Source: DASXZH01 sp036502005 (GTDB lineage Bacteria; Armatimonadota; Fimbriimonadia; Fimbriimonadales; Fimbriimonadaceae). From it: DNA of 64,000 bases. The notes beneath the pieces are model-generated. The model had not been told where the DNA came from. It searched no databases and saw only the letters and a program-made list of their open reading frames with translations. Made by a program: the position numbers and the translations under genes. Below, piece after piece: positions 26,698-35,700 of the stretch. The first letter of the stretch is position 1; the number at the start of each line of letters is the position of its first letter. The stretch covers positions 29,682 to 93,681 of the forward strand of contig DASXZH010000068.1 in NCBI GenBank assembly GCA_036502005.1, in the 5' to 3' direction.

Positions 26698-26960
26698 CTC
26701 TAAAAGAAGTTGATGATTACCTGAAATCGCTTGCCAATGGAAAAGATGCTTTCGGTGAAGCAACTCAGGATGGCCCCGACTCTCGCATTAACGGCGTTCT
26801 GGTCCATCGGGACTTCACGGGTGTCTACGTTACCGAACGCCAGCGCCAATTGTGGGAGCGCTTGAGGCAGAAATTCGGCCAGGATTCGAACGGAATTGGA
26901 ATGATCTTCACCTATTCGCCTTATGAATATGAGGAGATGTTTCGAGAGGATTCCGCCTAG
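26691..26960 (+). CDS. Small unknown partner of HEPN gene
   Basis: An 89-residue protein starting inside the HEPN gene (ATGGTGA overlap), so it is translated with it. It shows VTLKEVDDYLKSLANGKDAF at the N-terminus and TYSPYEYEEMF near the end, but no MNT nucleotidyltransferase motif (GSxARG) and no known antitoxin fold that I can recognise. By position it is the candidate antitoxin or regulator of the HEPN protein. Confidence 0.6.
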   Translation: MVTLKEVDDYLKSLANGKDAFGEATQDGPDSRINGVLVHRDFTGVYVTERQRQLWERLRQKFGQDSNGIGMIFTYSPYEYEEMFREDSA

Positions 26961-26962
26961 TT

Positions 26963-27117
26963 TTCAGCTCGTGTTGGTTTTTGTCGCGGACCTTCAGCCC
27001 GCCGGAGGGGTGAGGGATGCTGTTACCAGGGCTTCGCTTGACCCGCTGACGCGGGACTGCGCTCCACCCTTTGCTAAATTTTCTCGACCCTACGGGCCTG
27101 CCCGGAAAAGCGGAATG
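26963..27117. repeat. Dispersed repeat, family B, copy 2 (5'-truncated)
   Basis: Carries the latter part of family B, from GCGGACCTTCAGCCCGCCGG to CTCGACCCTACGGGCCTGCC. It lacks the ATCAGGCGACCTGTCGCC block found in copies 1 and 3. Confidence 0.8.
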
Positions 27118-27132
27118 GTGGCTTCCCAACAA

Positions 27133-27188
27133 GTGGCCCCTCCTTTTAGCGCGGCACGAGCGAAGGTGGAAGGGGTTATCCGAATCCG
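27133..27188. repeat. Solitary copy of the DUF559-unit terminal repeat
   Basis: TTTTAGCGCGGCACGAGCGA, a GGAAGGGGTTATCCGAATCC segment and neighbours match the inverted repeats that bracket the DUF559 gene at 2.6 kb. No DUF559 frame is near. The rest of 26961-27732 holds family B copies, GCGATAAATCGC-type mini-palindromes (27233, 27262) and CCCCTCCTTTCTCAAGGAGG (about 27475), and no gene. Confidence 0.65.
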
Positions 27189-27534
27189 TTAAGCGCTTTT
27201 CTGGCTTTTTTCCTTCATCGCCAAAGTCGCCGATAAATCGGCTGGCGGACGGCAACGTTTAAAGCGGCGATAAATCGCACGCACTCCAAAGTCGGAGCCG
27301 CCGCAGGATATGGAGTGCGGGAATTCATTCCCGCCTTGATTCGGGCGATTCATCGCCAGGTAATCCGAGCGGTGGCTGTAAGCAGCAGTGGGAGTGCGGA
27401 ACCCGGCACCGATTTCATCAGGCGACGTATAGCCGCGTTTACGAAATCATAAATCAAGAATTGACCAACTATTCCCCTCCTTTCTCAAGGAGGGGCTAGG
27501 GGAGGATACCGCACGGGCGCACGATTCCTTGAGG

Positions 27535-27732
27535 GGTCAAAACGCTTTTGGAGCGCAGTGGCTCGACACCGTTTTTCATCAGGCGACCTGTCGCCGTGTT
27601 TACGAAAGAACGTGGCTATTTATCGCGGACCTTCAGCCCGCCGAAGGGTGAGGGATGCTGTTTCCAGGGCTTCGCTTGTCCCGCTGACGCGGGACTGCGC
27701 TCCACCCTTCTCTAAATTCTCTCGATCTCGCT
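27535..27732. repeat. Dispersed repeat, family B, copy 3
   Basis: Full-length copy that ends at the stop codon of the Dam-type methyltransferase gene. It contains the hairpin CCCGC-TGAC-GCGGG. It marks the left edge of the methyltransferase/TIR part of the island. Confidence 0.8.
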
Positions 27733-28626
27733 CTAAGCTACGACGGAATACCTGTCGTATCGCCAAACGTCCCGGGCTGAAACTTGCGCTGGCGAGCTTA
27801 CGACCGGGGGCGCTATGTTAGGTGAAAAAAACATTGCCTCGCTGCCCCGCTTTCTGTCTTGGGCAGAATAGTTTAGCGAATAATAAATGGACGAATACTT
27901 ACCATAAAGTTCGCGAACCAATTCCGTGTCGTCGTATGACACTACCCACGGGCTTGAATGCAATGCCATTATCTGCGCTATTTTACGATGGTCAGCTTCA
28001 TAGTAAGAATTACGGTAAAGCTCTGCCCCTTTTGCTACGTAAGGAGGATCTAGGTATATGAGGGGAGAGCATTCCGACCAACCAGCGATGTTTACTAGTA
28101 GGTCTGCGGTATCAATGCAGGATACGCGTATTCGCTGCCTGTAGGACGCGATTCTCTGTATTCGCTCCGTTAGCCTATCCCGATTGAATCGTGCGTCGAG
28201 CTTGTAGGGACCCTGCTGTTGTTTCCCGCCAATTACGCCGCCCCGCACGATTCCGGATCGGTTCGTGCGGTTCAAATAAAATAATGCAAATCCGAGGTCA
28301 AGGCGTGCGCTAGCTGGATCATTTAGAATCTCCTTCTGACGATTCCATTCCCTCATCGTCAATGGGGCTGACTTGACAAGCGCGACGAATTGATCCGTGT
28401 CCTCGATGACTGACTTCCAGAAGGAGTACACGGCCGGGTCGTAGTCATTGATCCAAATCTTGCCTACATATTCCTGAAAAAGTAGGCCCAAAGCGACTGC
28501 TGCCCCTCCAGCATAGGGCTCAATGTAATCGCGGCCAACGAGCGAGTTTTCCTGAAATACCAGTCTGATAAAATTTAGAATTTTCCCCTTTCCACCTGGG
28601 TATCGGAGGGGGGAATCGAACCTCAT
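27733..28626 (-). CDS. Dam-type (D12 class) adenine-N6 DNA methyltransferase
   Basis: A 297-residue D12-class enzyme that transfers methyl from S-adenosylmethionine to adenine N6. Motifs: YPGGKGK (9-15), the AdoMet-binding PYAGG (37-41), FYLNRTNRSG (116-125) as in Dam, and the catalytic DPPY (193-196). The size is slightly above Dam (about 280). No cognate restriction enzyme is next to it; instead a ParB-like gene lies 29 nt upstream on the same strand. A host-protecting or regulatory modification role within a defence unit is possible. The recognition site cannot be read from the sequence. Confidence 0.92.
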   Translation of the reverse strand: MRFDSPLRYPGGKGKILNFIRLVFQENSLVGRDYIEPYAGGAAVALGLLFQEYVGKIWINDYDPAVYSFWKSVIEDTDQFVALVKSAPLTMREWNRQKEILNDPASARLDLGFALFYLNRTNRSGIVRGGVIGGKQQQGPYKLDARFNRDRLTERIQRIASYRQRIRVSCIDTADLLVNIAGWSECSPLIYLDPPYVAKGAELYRNSYYEADHRKIAQIMALHSSPWVVSYDDTELVRELYGKYSSIYYSLNYSAQDRKRGSEAMFFSPNIAPPVVSSPAQVSARDVWRYDRYSVVA

Positions 28627-28655
28627 GATACTAATTTGGCATTCTCGCTGACGGC

Positions 28656-30056
28656 TCAGGGCAAATTTGACCAGGCTGTTCGTAAAAATCTGTCCAGATG
28701 GTCCCAGTGCATCCTCACATCACTCGTGTTGACTGGGGCGGCGAGGCTATGCACGTAAGAGTGCAGGGTAACAATATTCGTAACTCCATATGCGGGGCTG
28801 TTGCATACGTGCTCGACGGCTTGCCGCTCTTGCAGGCTCAACAGACCTCTCGCTTCCAACTGCAACGCTACCTCGAGCACCTTATCTCTTAGCTTCTGTC
28901 GATTGTTTCCAGGCGGTGTTGATCTTGATCTGTATTCGTCCACGATCAGTTCTAGCAGGACACGAGTGCTAATGCCGCAAATTGCGGGCATGGCTTCAAT
29001 GTCAAGTTTTTTTGCTTGTTTCAATAAATCGTTAATACGAGCGTTTCCCGTTCCAAGAGGAAAGTCAGCGGGTACGAGCTTTTTCCGTGGGGGTCCGGAA
29101 CGAGTCGCGCCCCCGATAGTTGTACTCCCTTGACCAACTCCATTATTGGGCTGTCCGCCGGTCGCGGAAACAGCGCCGCCGGCGTTGATGCCAGAATCTT
29201 CACCTTCGCTTCCCCCTTCCGCTTCTTCCTGATCGTGCCCTCCCTCTTCATCTGTCGCCACGAGGGATGTTGTTCGGTGGGAATACAAGTCGGTTGCGAG
29301 ATTCCTTCGTTGATCAGAGGACATCACTTTGGCTACCGTAAAGTCGTCTTCTCGCATAAAACCTAGCAGCCGGTGCATCGCCATATCAGAAAAGTTCGTG
29401 CCAATTTGCAGCTTGCCACGGTTTATCGCAATCCCCAGAGCGTCCCTGATTTCGGGGGTGCTCAAGATTCGTGTGAGGGTCGTCGGACTGATGCCACTTG
29501 TATCTCCGTATCCCCCGTCGCCATCCAAATGATCTAGGAGTGCAACCGCGGCCGCATCCTGTCCGCCGAGTGCCCTAGTGCGCATTCGTACGTCCCAGGG
29601 CCGAACCCCCGCTCCTGCGCTCTCGCCTCCGTGACGCCGAGCGATTCTATCCAAAAGATCAGCTTCCTCATCGGATCCAAACACCAAACTTGAGATAACG
29701 GAAGGCAGCTTCGCCTGGGAAGAGGCCTCGCGCAAGGTTCGCATTTCTGGTGCGGTGAGTACACCTTCGAACATATCCGGCGACTGGAGCCCCCTGATCG
29801 CAGTAAGTCTGCGATTGCCCTCTCTGACAGTGTATGGCCCCCTTGCTGGATTCCCGCTACTTGTCGTCAACATCAGTAGCGTCGAATCATCCCAGGGGTT
29901 ATCAGCGATGCTTTGGGCCAGCGTAATGAGGCCGCTAGGGTCCTGCTGGGCAATTTGACGAAAGGCAGCATGTACATTCTCTGCCGCCCGAGGGAGGCGT
30001 GGATTGGCCAAGTGCGGTTGCAGGTCGCTCAGATCAGCTTGAACATTAACGGGCAC
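28656..30056 (-). CDS. ParB-like nuclease/ATPase-fold domain protein
   Basis: A 466-residue protein starting at GTG, with TAAAGT 7 nt upstream as -10. Residues about 40-90 form a ParB/Srx-like domain with EGNRRLTAIRGL (79-90), the phosphate-binding region seen in ParB, DndB-like and phage ParB-type nucleases. Residues about 95-270 are helical. Residues about 275-340 are a low-complexity Gly/Glu/Ser-rich linker, and the C-terminus is helical (LLELIVDEYRSR…). It is not a chromosome-partitioning ParB: no parA and no parS-reading HTH is seen. It probably forms an operon with the methyltransferase gene downstream and may read or cut modified DNA. Not assigned to a named defence family. Confidence 0.7.
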   Translation of the reverse strand: MPVNVQADLSDLQPHLANPRLPRAAENVHAAFRQIAQQDPSGLITLAQSIADNPWDDSTLLMLTTSSGNPARGPYTVREGNRRLTAIRGLQSPDMFEGVLTAPEMRTLREASSQAKLPSVISSLVFGSDEEADLLDRIARRHGGESAGAGVRPWDVRMRTRALGGQDAAAVALLDHLDGDGGYGDTSGISPTTLTRILSTPEIRDALGIAINRGKLQIGTNFSDMAMHRLLGFMREDDFTVAKVMSSDQRRNLATDLYSHRTTSLVATDEEGGHDQEEAEGGSEGEDSGINAGGAVSATGGQPNNGVGQGSTTIGGATRSGPPRKKLVPADFPLGTGNARINDLLKQAKKLDIEAMPAICGISTRVLLELIVDEYRSRSTPPGNNRQKLRDKVLEVALQLEARGLLSLQERQAVEHVCNSPAYGVTNIVTLHSYVHSLAAPVNTSDVRMHWDHLDRFLRTAWSNLP

Positions 30057-30213
30057 GAGAAGTACTTTACCGAAATCTCGATGAAGAAGTATTCAAAATA
30101 CGAGAGCGTCTTCAATGACACTGTACTAAAGAAAAGTTAATGACACAGATTTCTCTGATTTGCTATTTTCCTTCCAGCGTTGGCACTGGGCGAAAAGCTG
30201 ACGCCCACACGGT

Positions 30214-30219
30214 TATACT
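30214..30219 (+). promoter_or_regulatory. -10 box of the NDT-NDT-TIR operon
   Basis: TATACT 7 nt before ATG 30227, as in other leaderless genes here. It favours 30227 over the upstream in-frame ATG at 30140. Divergent TAAAGT for the ParB-like gene lies about 150 bp away, so the intergenic region could hold a shared operator. Confidence 0.5.
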
Positions 30220-30226
30220 TTCGGGT

Positions 30227-30709
30227 ATGACAATAGCGGTCATTGGGAGCTTTAGTCAGCACTTTAAACAAGTTAAAGAGGCCATTCACGCATTTATCGA
30301 AAGAGGCCATTCTGTACTGTCGCCTATAAGTTACGAGATCCTTCTTCCTGGCATACCATTTATTAGGTTTGCGACGGACCGGCCAGACCTTTCGGATTCG
30401 CAGGTGCAATCGGTTGCCTTGCATAGGATTCTGCAAGCAAATCTTGTTTACGTGGTTGACCCAGGAGGGTATGTCGGCCGCACTACGTGCTATGAAATAG
30501 GCCGCATCGTCCAAGCGAAAAGACCCATATTTTTTCAGGAGGAGCCCAGTGACCTACCGCTCGAAATTCCTTCGGGAAATGTTGTGGCGGCCCAGGATCT
30601 GGCTCTTTTGCTCTCCAGGAGGGAGGTAGCCGTCAGGCCGCTTTACGTAGACGACCCAAACTATCAGTTAGAATCCGACCTGCTAAAGGGATATTATAGA
30701 AACCTTTAG
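30227..30709 (+). CDS. Nucleoside-deoxyribosyltransferase-like protein (NDT-1)
   Basis: A 160-residue Rossmann-like protein resembling nucleoside 2-deoxyribosyltransferases (NDT) and related N-glycosidases. It starts with MTIAVIGSFSQHFKQVKEAI. ILQANLVYVVDPGGYVGRTTCYEIGRIVQAKRPIFF (about 68-103) carries the family's D, G and the candidate nucleophile Glu90. In NDT enzymes this Glu forms the covalent sugar intermediate; in defence proteins of this fold the same site can cleave NAD+. First of three genes on one strand; the next is 15 nt away. Function is inferred from fold only. Confidence 0.65.
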   Translation: MTIAVIGSFSQHFKQVKEAIHAFIERGHSVLSPISYEILLPGIPFIRFATDRPDLSDSQVQSVALHRILQANLVYVVDPGGYVGRTTCYEIGRIVQAKRPIFFQEEPSDLPLEIPSGNVVAAQDLALLLSRREVAVRPLYVDDPNYQLESDLLKGYYRNL

Positions 30710-30724
30710 CATGGAGATAATGAG

Positions 30725-31198
30725 TTGTTGAACCCGTTTGAGCGGAGGGTCGCGATATGTGGGAGCATGTCAGCTTATGCGAACATGGTGACCCTGAGCA
30801 GACTGCTGCTACGCGAGGGTGTCCACTGCATTTTGCCTGCGTCCGAGGATTCAATTCATGCCTCTTTGAGCCAGTCCGAGTACCAGGAATTCAAGCGGCG
30901 CGTTTCATTTAGCTATCTTACGAAAATTCGTGACCCGCGGACATTTGCCCTTCTTGCCGTTAACATGGACAAGCATGGTATTGACGACTACATCGGTGCA
31001 AATACATTTGCAGAAATCGCGGTGGCGTTTGCCCAGCGGAAAAGAGTTTACCTACTACAAGATATTCCGGAAGGGTACGAGGACGAGCTCGTCGCTTGGA
31101 AGGTGGTGGCCTTAAATGGGCACTTGGACGGCCTAGTCCGCGACTATCGTAATTCGGTCAAAGAAGCTGGCCTCCAGACCGCGCTTTTCGATATATAG
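30725..31198 (+). CDS. Nucleoside-deoxyribosyltransferase-like protein (NDT-2)
   Basis: A 157-residue protein, start TTG with GGAG 8 nt upstream (30713-30716). It has the fold of a second NDT-like group (RRVAICGSMSAYANMVTLSRLL… KHGIDDYIGANTFAEIAVAFAQRKRVYLLQDIP… VVALNGHLDGLV). The Glu corresponding to the NDT nucleophile is Glu97. The two NDT-like proteins are clearly different from each other, so this is not a recent duplication. Two nt separate its stop from the TIR gene. Confidence 0.7.
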   Translation: MLNPFERRVAICGSMSAYANMVTLSRLLLREGVHCILPASEDSIHASLSQSEYQEFKRRVSFSYLTKIRDPRTFALLAVNMDKHGIDDYIGANTFAEIAVAFAQRKRVYLLQDIPEGYEDELVAWKVVALNGHLDGLVRDYRNSVKEAGLQTALFDI

Positions 31199-31200
31199 CC

Positions 31201-32520
31201 ATGGTGAAGCCGGTTGCCTCAATCTTTCTTCATTTCTTCGATATGCACTTCCTTGAAATGAAGGCTGAATCTGACTTAAGCGATCGTATCGTATCCGAAG
31301 CCACCTTGGCTACCCGTTTTGCGTTCCTGTCTGCAAGCGCGCTTTTTATACCCGCCGCATCCTTTTTTGAGTCTGCCCTCTGCCGGGGGATTCTAAGCTT
31401 CTACGAGCCAGTGTTTGGGGAAGGCCGATTTTGGCTACTTGGTAACGAAGTTAGCCTAGTGGAGTTCAGAGAATCTAAGCTGTTTCAATATCAGAAAAAC
31501 TCCACGCAATACCTAGCCTACTCTAAGGACGTTTCGAGCGTCGTTCCGCCATATCAGCATAAATCGGCCGGCGCCACGCAATTCATAAAGGAAAATTGGG
31601 CCCGTCTCCGGCAGACTTCGGGCCAAATGGCTCGAATCTATCAAGCAAATCCATCCATAACTGTTGCGAAGTTTGAGAAGAATTGGGACCTTGTATCTGA
31701 CCGTCTCGGGCAGCTGGCATTCATCGTCGACCATGTAGTCCCAAAGCTTTTTGGCTCGGAAACCGTGAGCCTGTCTGCCAAGAATAGGCTGCATCATATA
31801 ATTAACGATGCCTACTTCCGCAGCTTCACAGAAGACCTGCGCGCTTCCGTTGTTACAGACCTCGTTTATTTACAGTATGAAGTTACTGGCAACGGGGAGG
31901 TGGATGTTCCTTTTTCAGCGCTTGTGCAAAGCTGTCGGCACCATGGTATCTTGGAGGAAATCAGCATCTGCGACCTTGCTCATTTGATCAAGCTAGAGAG
32001 CGACCCGAGGTGGGCTTTGGCTTTTGGTGACGCAGTTCGGGCGTATTCGAGAAAAAGTTCCCTGAGAGGCAAAACAACATTGAAAATTGAAACCTTAAGA
32101 AGCTTTATTGTTCATGGTAGGGATGAGGAGTTGCTCTTTAAACTGAAGGATTATCTCCAAAACACCCTCAAAATGCAGGAGCCAGTTGTGCTCAAGCAAC
32201 AGCCGAATGCGGGTCGGACGATCATCGAGAAGTTCGAAGAGTGCTCCGAAGAGGTCGACGTCGCATTAGTTCTCCTTACCCCTGACGATTTTGGCGGGCT
32301 GGAAGGCGGAGTCGGCGAGAGCAGGGCCCGTCAGAACGTCATATACGAGCTGGGATATTTCATCGGTAAATTGGGGAGGCGATCTGGACGCGTGCTTCTT
32401 CTCTATAAGGGCGACCTCCAGATACCGTCCGACCTGCTGGGCGTCTGTTACATCGCGGTGGACAAGGGGATCAGTGCAGCTGGAGAAGAGATACGGAAAG
32501 AACTGACCTCCATTAAATAG
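31201..32520 (+). CDS. TIR-like effector (CAP12/Pycsar-type TIR, PF10137-like) with helical N-terminus
   Basis: A 439-residue protein. Residues 1-300 are mostly helical and unrecognised, possibly the sensor or oligomerisation part. Residues 301-439 form a TIR-like domain of the predicted nucleotide-binding/CAP12 type: SFIVHGRDEELLFKLKDYL, then VVLKQQPNAGRTIIEKFEE, VALVLLTPDDFGG and ARQNVIYELGYFIGKLGR with Glu383 in the position of the catalytic Glu of TIR NADases. In CBASS/Pycsar this domain degrades NAD+ on activation. No cyclase (CD-NTase) or cyclase-like gene is present here, so the trigger must be different. Tight spacing ties it to the NDT genes. Confidence 0.8.
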   Translation: MVKPVASIFLHFFDMHFLEMKAESDLSDRIVSEATLATRFAFLSASALFIPAASFFESALCRGILSFYEPVFGEGRFWLLGNEVSLVEFRESKLFQYQKNSTQYLAYSKDVSSVVPPYQHKSAGATQFIKENWARLRQTSGQMARIYQANPSITVAKFEKNWDLVSDRLGQLAFIVDHVVPKLFGSETVSLSAKNRLHHIINDAYFRSFTEDLRASVVTDLVYLQYEVTGNGEVDVPFSALVQSCRHHGILEEISICDLAHLIKLESDPRWALAFGDAVRAYSRKSSLRGKTTLKIETLRSFIVHGRDEELLFKLKDYLQNTLKMQEPVVLKQQPNAGRTIIEKFEECSEEVDVALVLLTPDDFGGLEGGVGESRARQNVIYELGYFIGKLGRRSGRVLLLYKGDLQIPSDLLGVCYIAVDKGISAAGEEIRKELTSIK

Positions 32521-32526
32521 GACCTG

Positions 32527-32598
32527 TCAGACACCCTGGGGCTGGTGGGCCTGCATACAAGTTGGTGCCGTGGTTACAGGCGTATAAGCGCTGGCCAT
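32527..32598 (-). other. Possible 5' remnant of an interrupted gene
   Basis: On the minus strand GGAGG lies 5 nt before ATAT(ATG), opening a 23-residue frame (MASAYTPVTTAP…QPQGV). This strong start signal with almost no gene behind it, right at the island edge, may be the 5' end of a gene cut by island insertion. It could also be chance. The 205-bp gap before mutS shows nothing else. Confidence 0.2.
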
Positions 32599-32725
32599 AT
32601 GAAATCCTCCAGGTGTTTCAAAGAGCGGCACTCGGAATTTCACTTAGGCTTTCGGCCCAAAGAGTTCGCAGCCAACGGCATTCAGCGTTGGGCCATCGAA
32701 CCAAAGGATAAGGTAACAACAGAGA

Positions 32726-35700
32726 GTGAACGCCAAGACCCCCATGCTACAGCAATACTTCCGGGCGAAGGAGGAGCACCCGGGGGTGCTATTGGCCATG
32801 CGGGTGGGCGACTTTTACGAGTTCTATGGCGAAGATGCCGAAAAAGCAGCAAGCGTCCTAGAAATCACCCTCACGGGAAGAGAAGATGGCGGCAATGGCA
32901 AAATCGCCATGGCGGGGGTGCCCTTTCACTCAGTCGAGAAATACCTTGCGAGGCTGCTGGCAAACGGCATAAAGGTCGCCCTATGCGACCAGTTGGAAGA
33001 CCCCAAAACCACCAAGGGCTTAATAAAACGGGGCGTCACGCGGGTTCTAACCCCGGGAACCGTGATGGAAGACACCATGCTTCCGGCCGGGCAGAACAAC
33101 TTTTTGGCCGCCATTTGCGTGATGGACGGCAAGGCCGGGCTAGCCACCCTCGACCCCAGCACGGGCGAGTTCGTGGTCACCGAAATAGAGGGCGAGCAGC
33201 TTGAAGAAAAGCTCCTTCAGGAACTGGCAAGGCTAAGGCCGACCGAACTCCTGACCGGGCCCAAAGCGGAAAGCTTTGGCGAGATTGCAAGGGTCGCGAT
33301 GTCGACAAGCGTGACCGACTGCCCCCAGCTTTCGCCTGAGCGGGCGGCGCGCAAACTGCTGGAGCAGTTCGAGGTGACCAACCTTCAGGGTTTTGGCGTT
33401 CAGGATAAGCCGAGCGCGGTGATTGCCGCCTCCATGATTTTGGGCTACGCGGAGAAGAACCGGCTGAGCCTGGACCACGTGGAATCGCTCACGACGTATT
33501 CGGTGGACGGCTTCATGGGGCTGGATCTGGCCACTCGTCGGAGTTTGGAACTGAGCCAAAACATGAGCGATGGCGGGCGTCGGCACACGTTGCTATCGGT
33601 TCTGGATGAGACGCGCACGGCGATGGGCTCGCGGCTGATGCGCAAGTGGATAGAGCAGCCGCTACTGGATATTCCTGCCATAAAATCCAGGCAAGAGGCG
33701 GTCGAGAGGCTGTTAAACCACGGCATGGTGCGGGGCGATATTCGGGAGGGGCTGAAGCGGGTTTCCGATGTGGAGCGGCTGGTTTCGAGGGTGGCGACGG
33801 GGTTTGCGGGTCCGCGCGATCTGGCGGCGCTAAAGGTTTCGCTGTTTGCTTTGCCGCACCTGGCGGAGCCTTTGCGCAAGGTGGGATTGGGGCGGATCCA
33901 GGAGCTTCGGGAGCTGATTTCGGACCATTCGGACATTGCCCATTTGCTGGACCGGGCGCTGGTAAACGAGCCTCCGCATTCGGTTCGAGAAGGGGGCCTG
34001 ATAAAGGAGGGGCACGACCCGGAGCTGGACAAGCTGCGCGATTTGAGCCGGAACGGCAAGGCGTTTATCGCGAAGTTGGAGCAGCAGGAGAGGGAGCGGA
34101 CAGGGATTAGCGGGCTGAAAGTCGGCTACACGGCGGTTTTTGGTTACTATTTGGAGGTCACGCGGTCGCAGCTTGAGAAGGTGCCGGCGGACTATATTCG
34201 GAAGCAGACCATTGCCAACGCGGAGCGTTTTATTACGGCGGAATTGAAGGAGCACGAATCGCACGTGCTGAACGCGGAAGAGAAGGCTACTTCTTTGGAA
34301 GGGGATTTATTTTATCGGTTGCGGATCCGGGTTGCGGAGCACACGCGGGTGCTTTTGCAGACCGCGCGGGCTTTGGCGGAGCTTGATGTGCTGTGTTCTT
34401 TGGCTGAGGTTGCGGCCATTCGAGGTTATGTGAAGCCTTCGCTTGTGGAGTCGGATGTTTTGGAGATTGAGTTGGGGCGGCATCCGGTGGTCGAGGCGAG
34501 CACGGTTCGGTTTGTGCCGAATGATCTTTTCTTAGGGGATAGTCGTCAGTCGATAGTCGATGGTGGGGATCAAGTCGAAAGTCGAAAGTCGAAGGTCGAA
34601 GGACGGATTGGAGAGGCGGATGGCGGATTGGGGATAGGGGATAGTTGGGAGTCGACTGGCGATACTGGAGAGGCTCCCCCTCCCCTGCTCCCTGGGAGGG
34701 GAGGGGGCCGGGGGGAGAGGTCGGGTAGCGAAGCGAACCGGGAAGGTGGGGACCAAGTCGAAGGTCGAAAGTCGGATGTCGAAGGACGGAGTCGAGATGC
34801 GGATGGCGGATTGGGGATGGCGGATGGTGTGTCCGAAATCGAGAATCAAAAATCAAAAATCGAAAATCAAAAACCACCTCTCCCTCCTACCCCCCTCTCC
34901 TCCTCGCGTGTTGACAAGTTTAAAGCAGGAGAGGGGGGAAATTCTGACCTCTCCCCCCTTGCCCCCCTCTCCTCCTTGCGTGTTGACAAGGTTGGAGCAG
35001 GAGAGGGGGGAACAGTCGATAGTCGAAGGTCGAATGTCGAAAGCCGGAGTGAAGTCGAAAGCCGAATGTCGAAAGTCGAAAGTCGGGCCGAAGACAGCGC
35101 AATAGAAAATAGAAAATCGAAAATCGAAAATTCCCCGCGTTCCCGCGTGATAATCCTCACCGGTCCCAACATGAGTGGAAAGTCGACCTATCTCCGCCAG
35201 ACCGCGATGATCGTCCTCATGGCCCAGATCGGCAGTTTCGTGCCGGCGAAGAGTTGCCGGCTCGGCCTGTGCGACCGAATCTTCGCCAGAATCGGCGCTA
35301 AAGATGAGTTGGCCCTGGGCCAGAGCACCTTTATGGTTGAGATGGTAGAAAGCGCCAACATCTTAAACCACGCGACTACGCGCAGCCTGGTTATTTTGGA
35401 CGAGGTTGGGAGGGGGACGAGCACCTACGATGGCCTCGCCATCGCCTGGGCCATGGTCGAATACCTGACTTCGCTGGGAGCGAAGACGATGTTCGCCACT
35501 CACTATCATCAGCTAAACGCCTTGGCGGATCAGCTTCCAACCGTTGCCAACTACCGGGTGAGCGTGGAGGAGATTGGCGACGATATTGTGTGGACACACC
35601 GCGTTTTGGCGGGCGGAACGGACCGCAGCTACGGCATCCACGTGGCGCGGATGGCGGGCGTGCCTTCGGCCGTTTTGGTGCGATCGAGCGAAATTTTGGC

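Noticed and set aside
28656..30056. Chromosome-partitioning ParB
   Set aside because: No parA neighbour or parS-binding HTH seen; the domain order is different.
30180..30219. TTGGCA -35 for the TATACT box
   Set aside because: Spacing of 28 bp is too long for a standard promoter.
30140..30226. N-terminal extension of NDT-1 from ATG 30140
   Set aside because: The fold begins at MTIAVIGSF and a TATACT box lies just before 30227.
34287..35105. Long overlapping frames on both strands inside mutS
   Set aside because: Explained by stop-free 7-bp repeats being open in every frame; the protein-like text is repetitive only.
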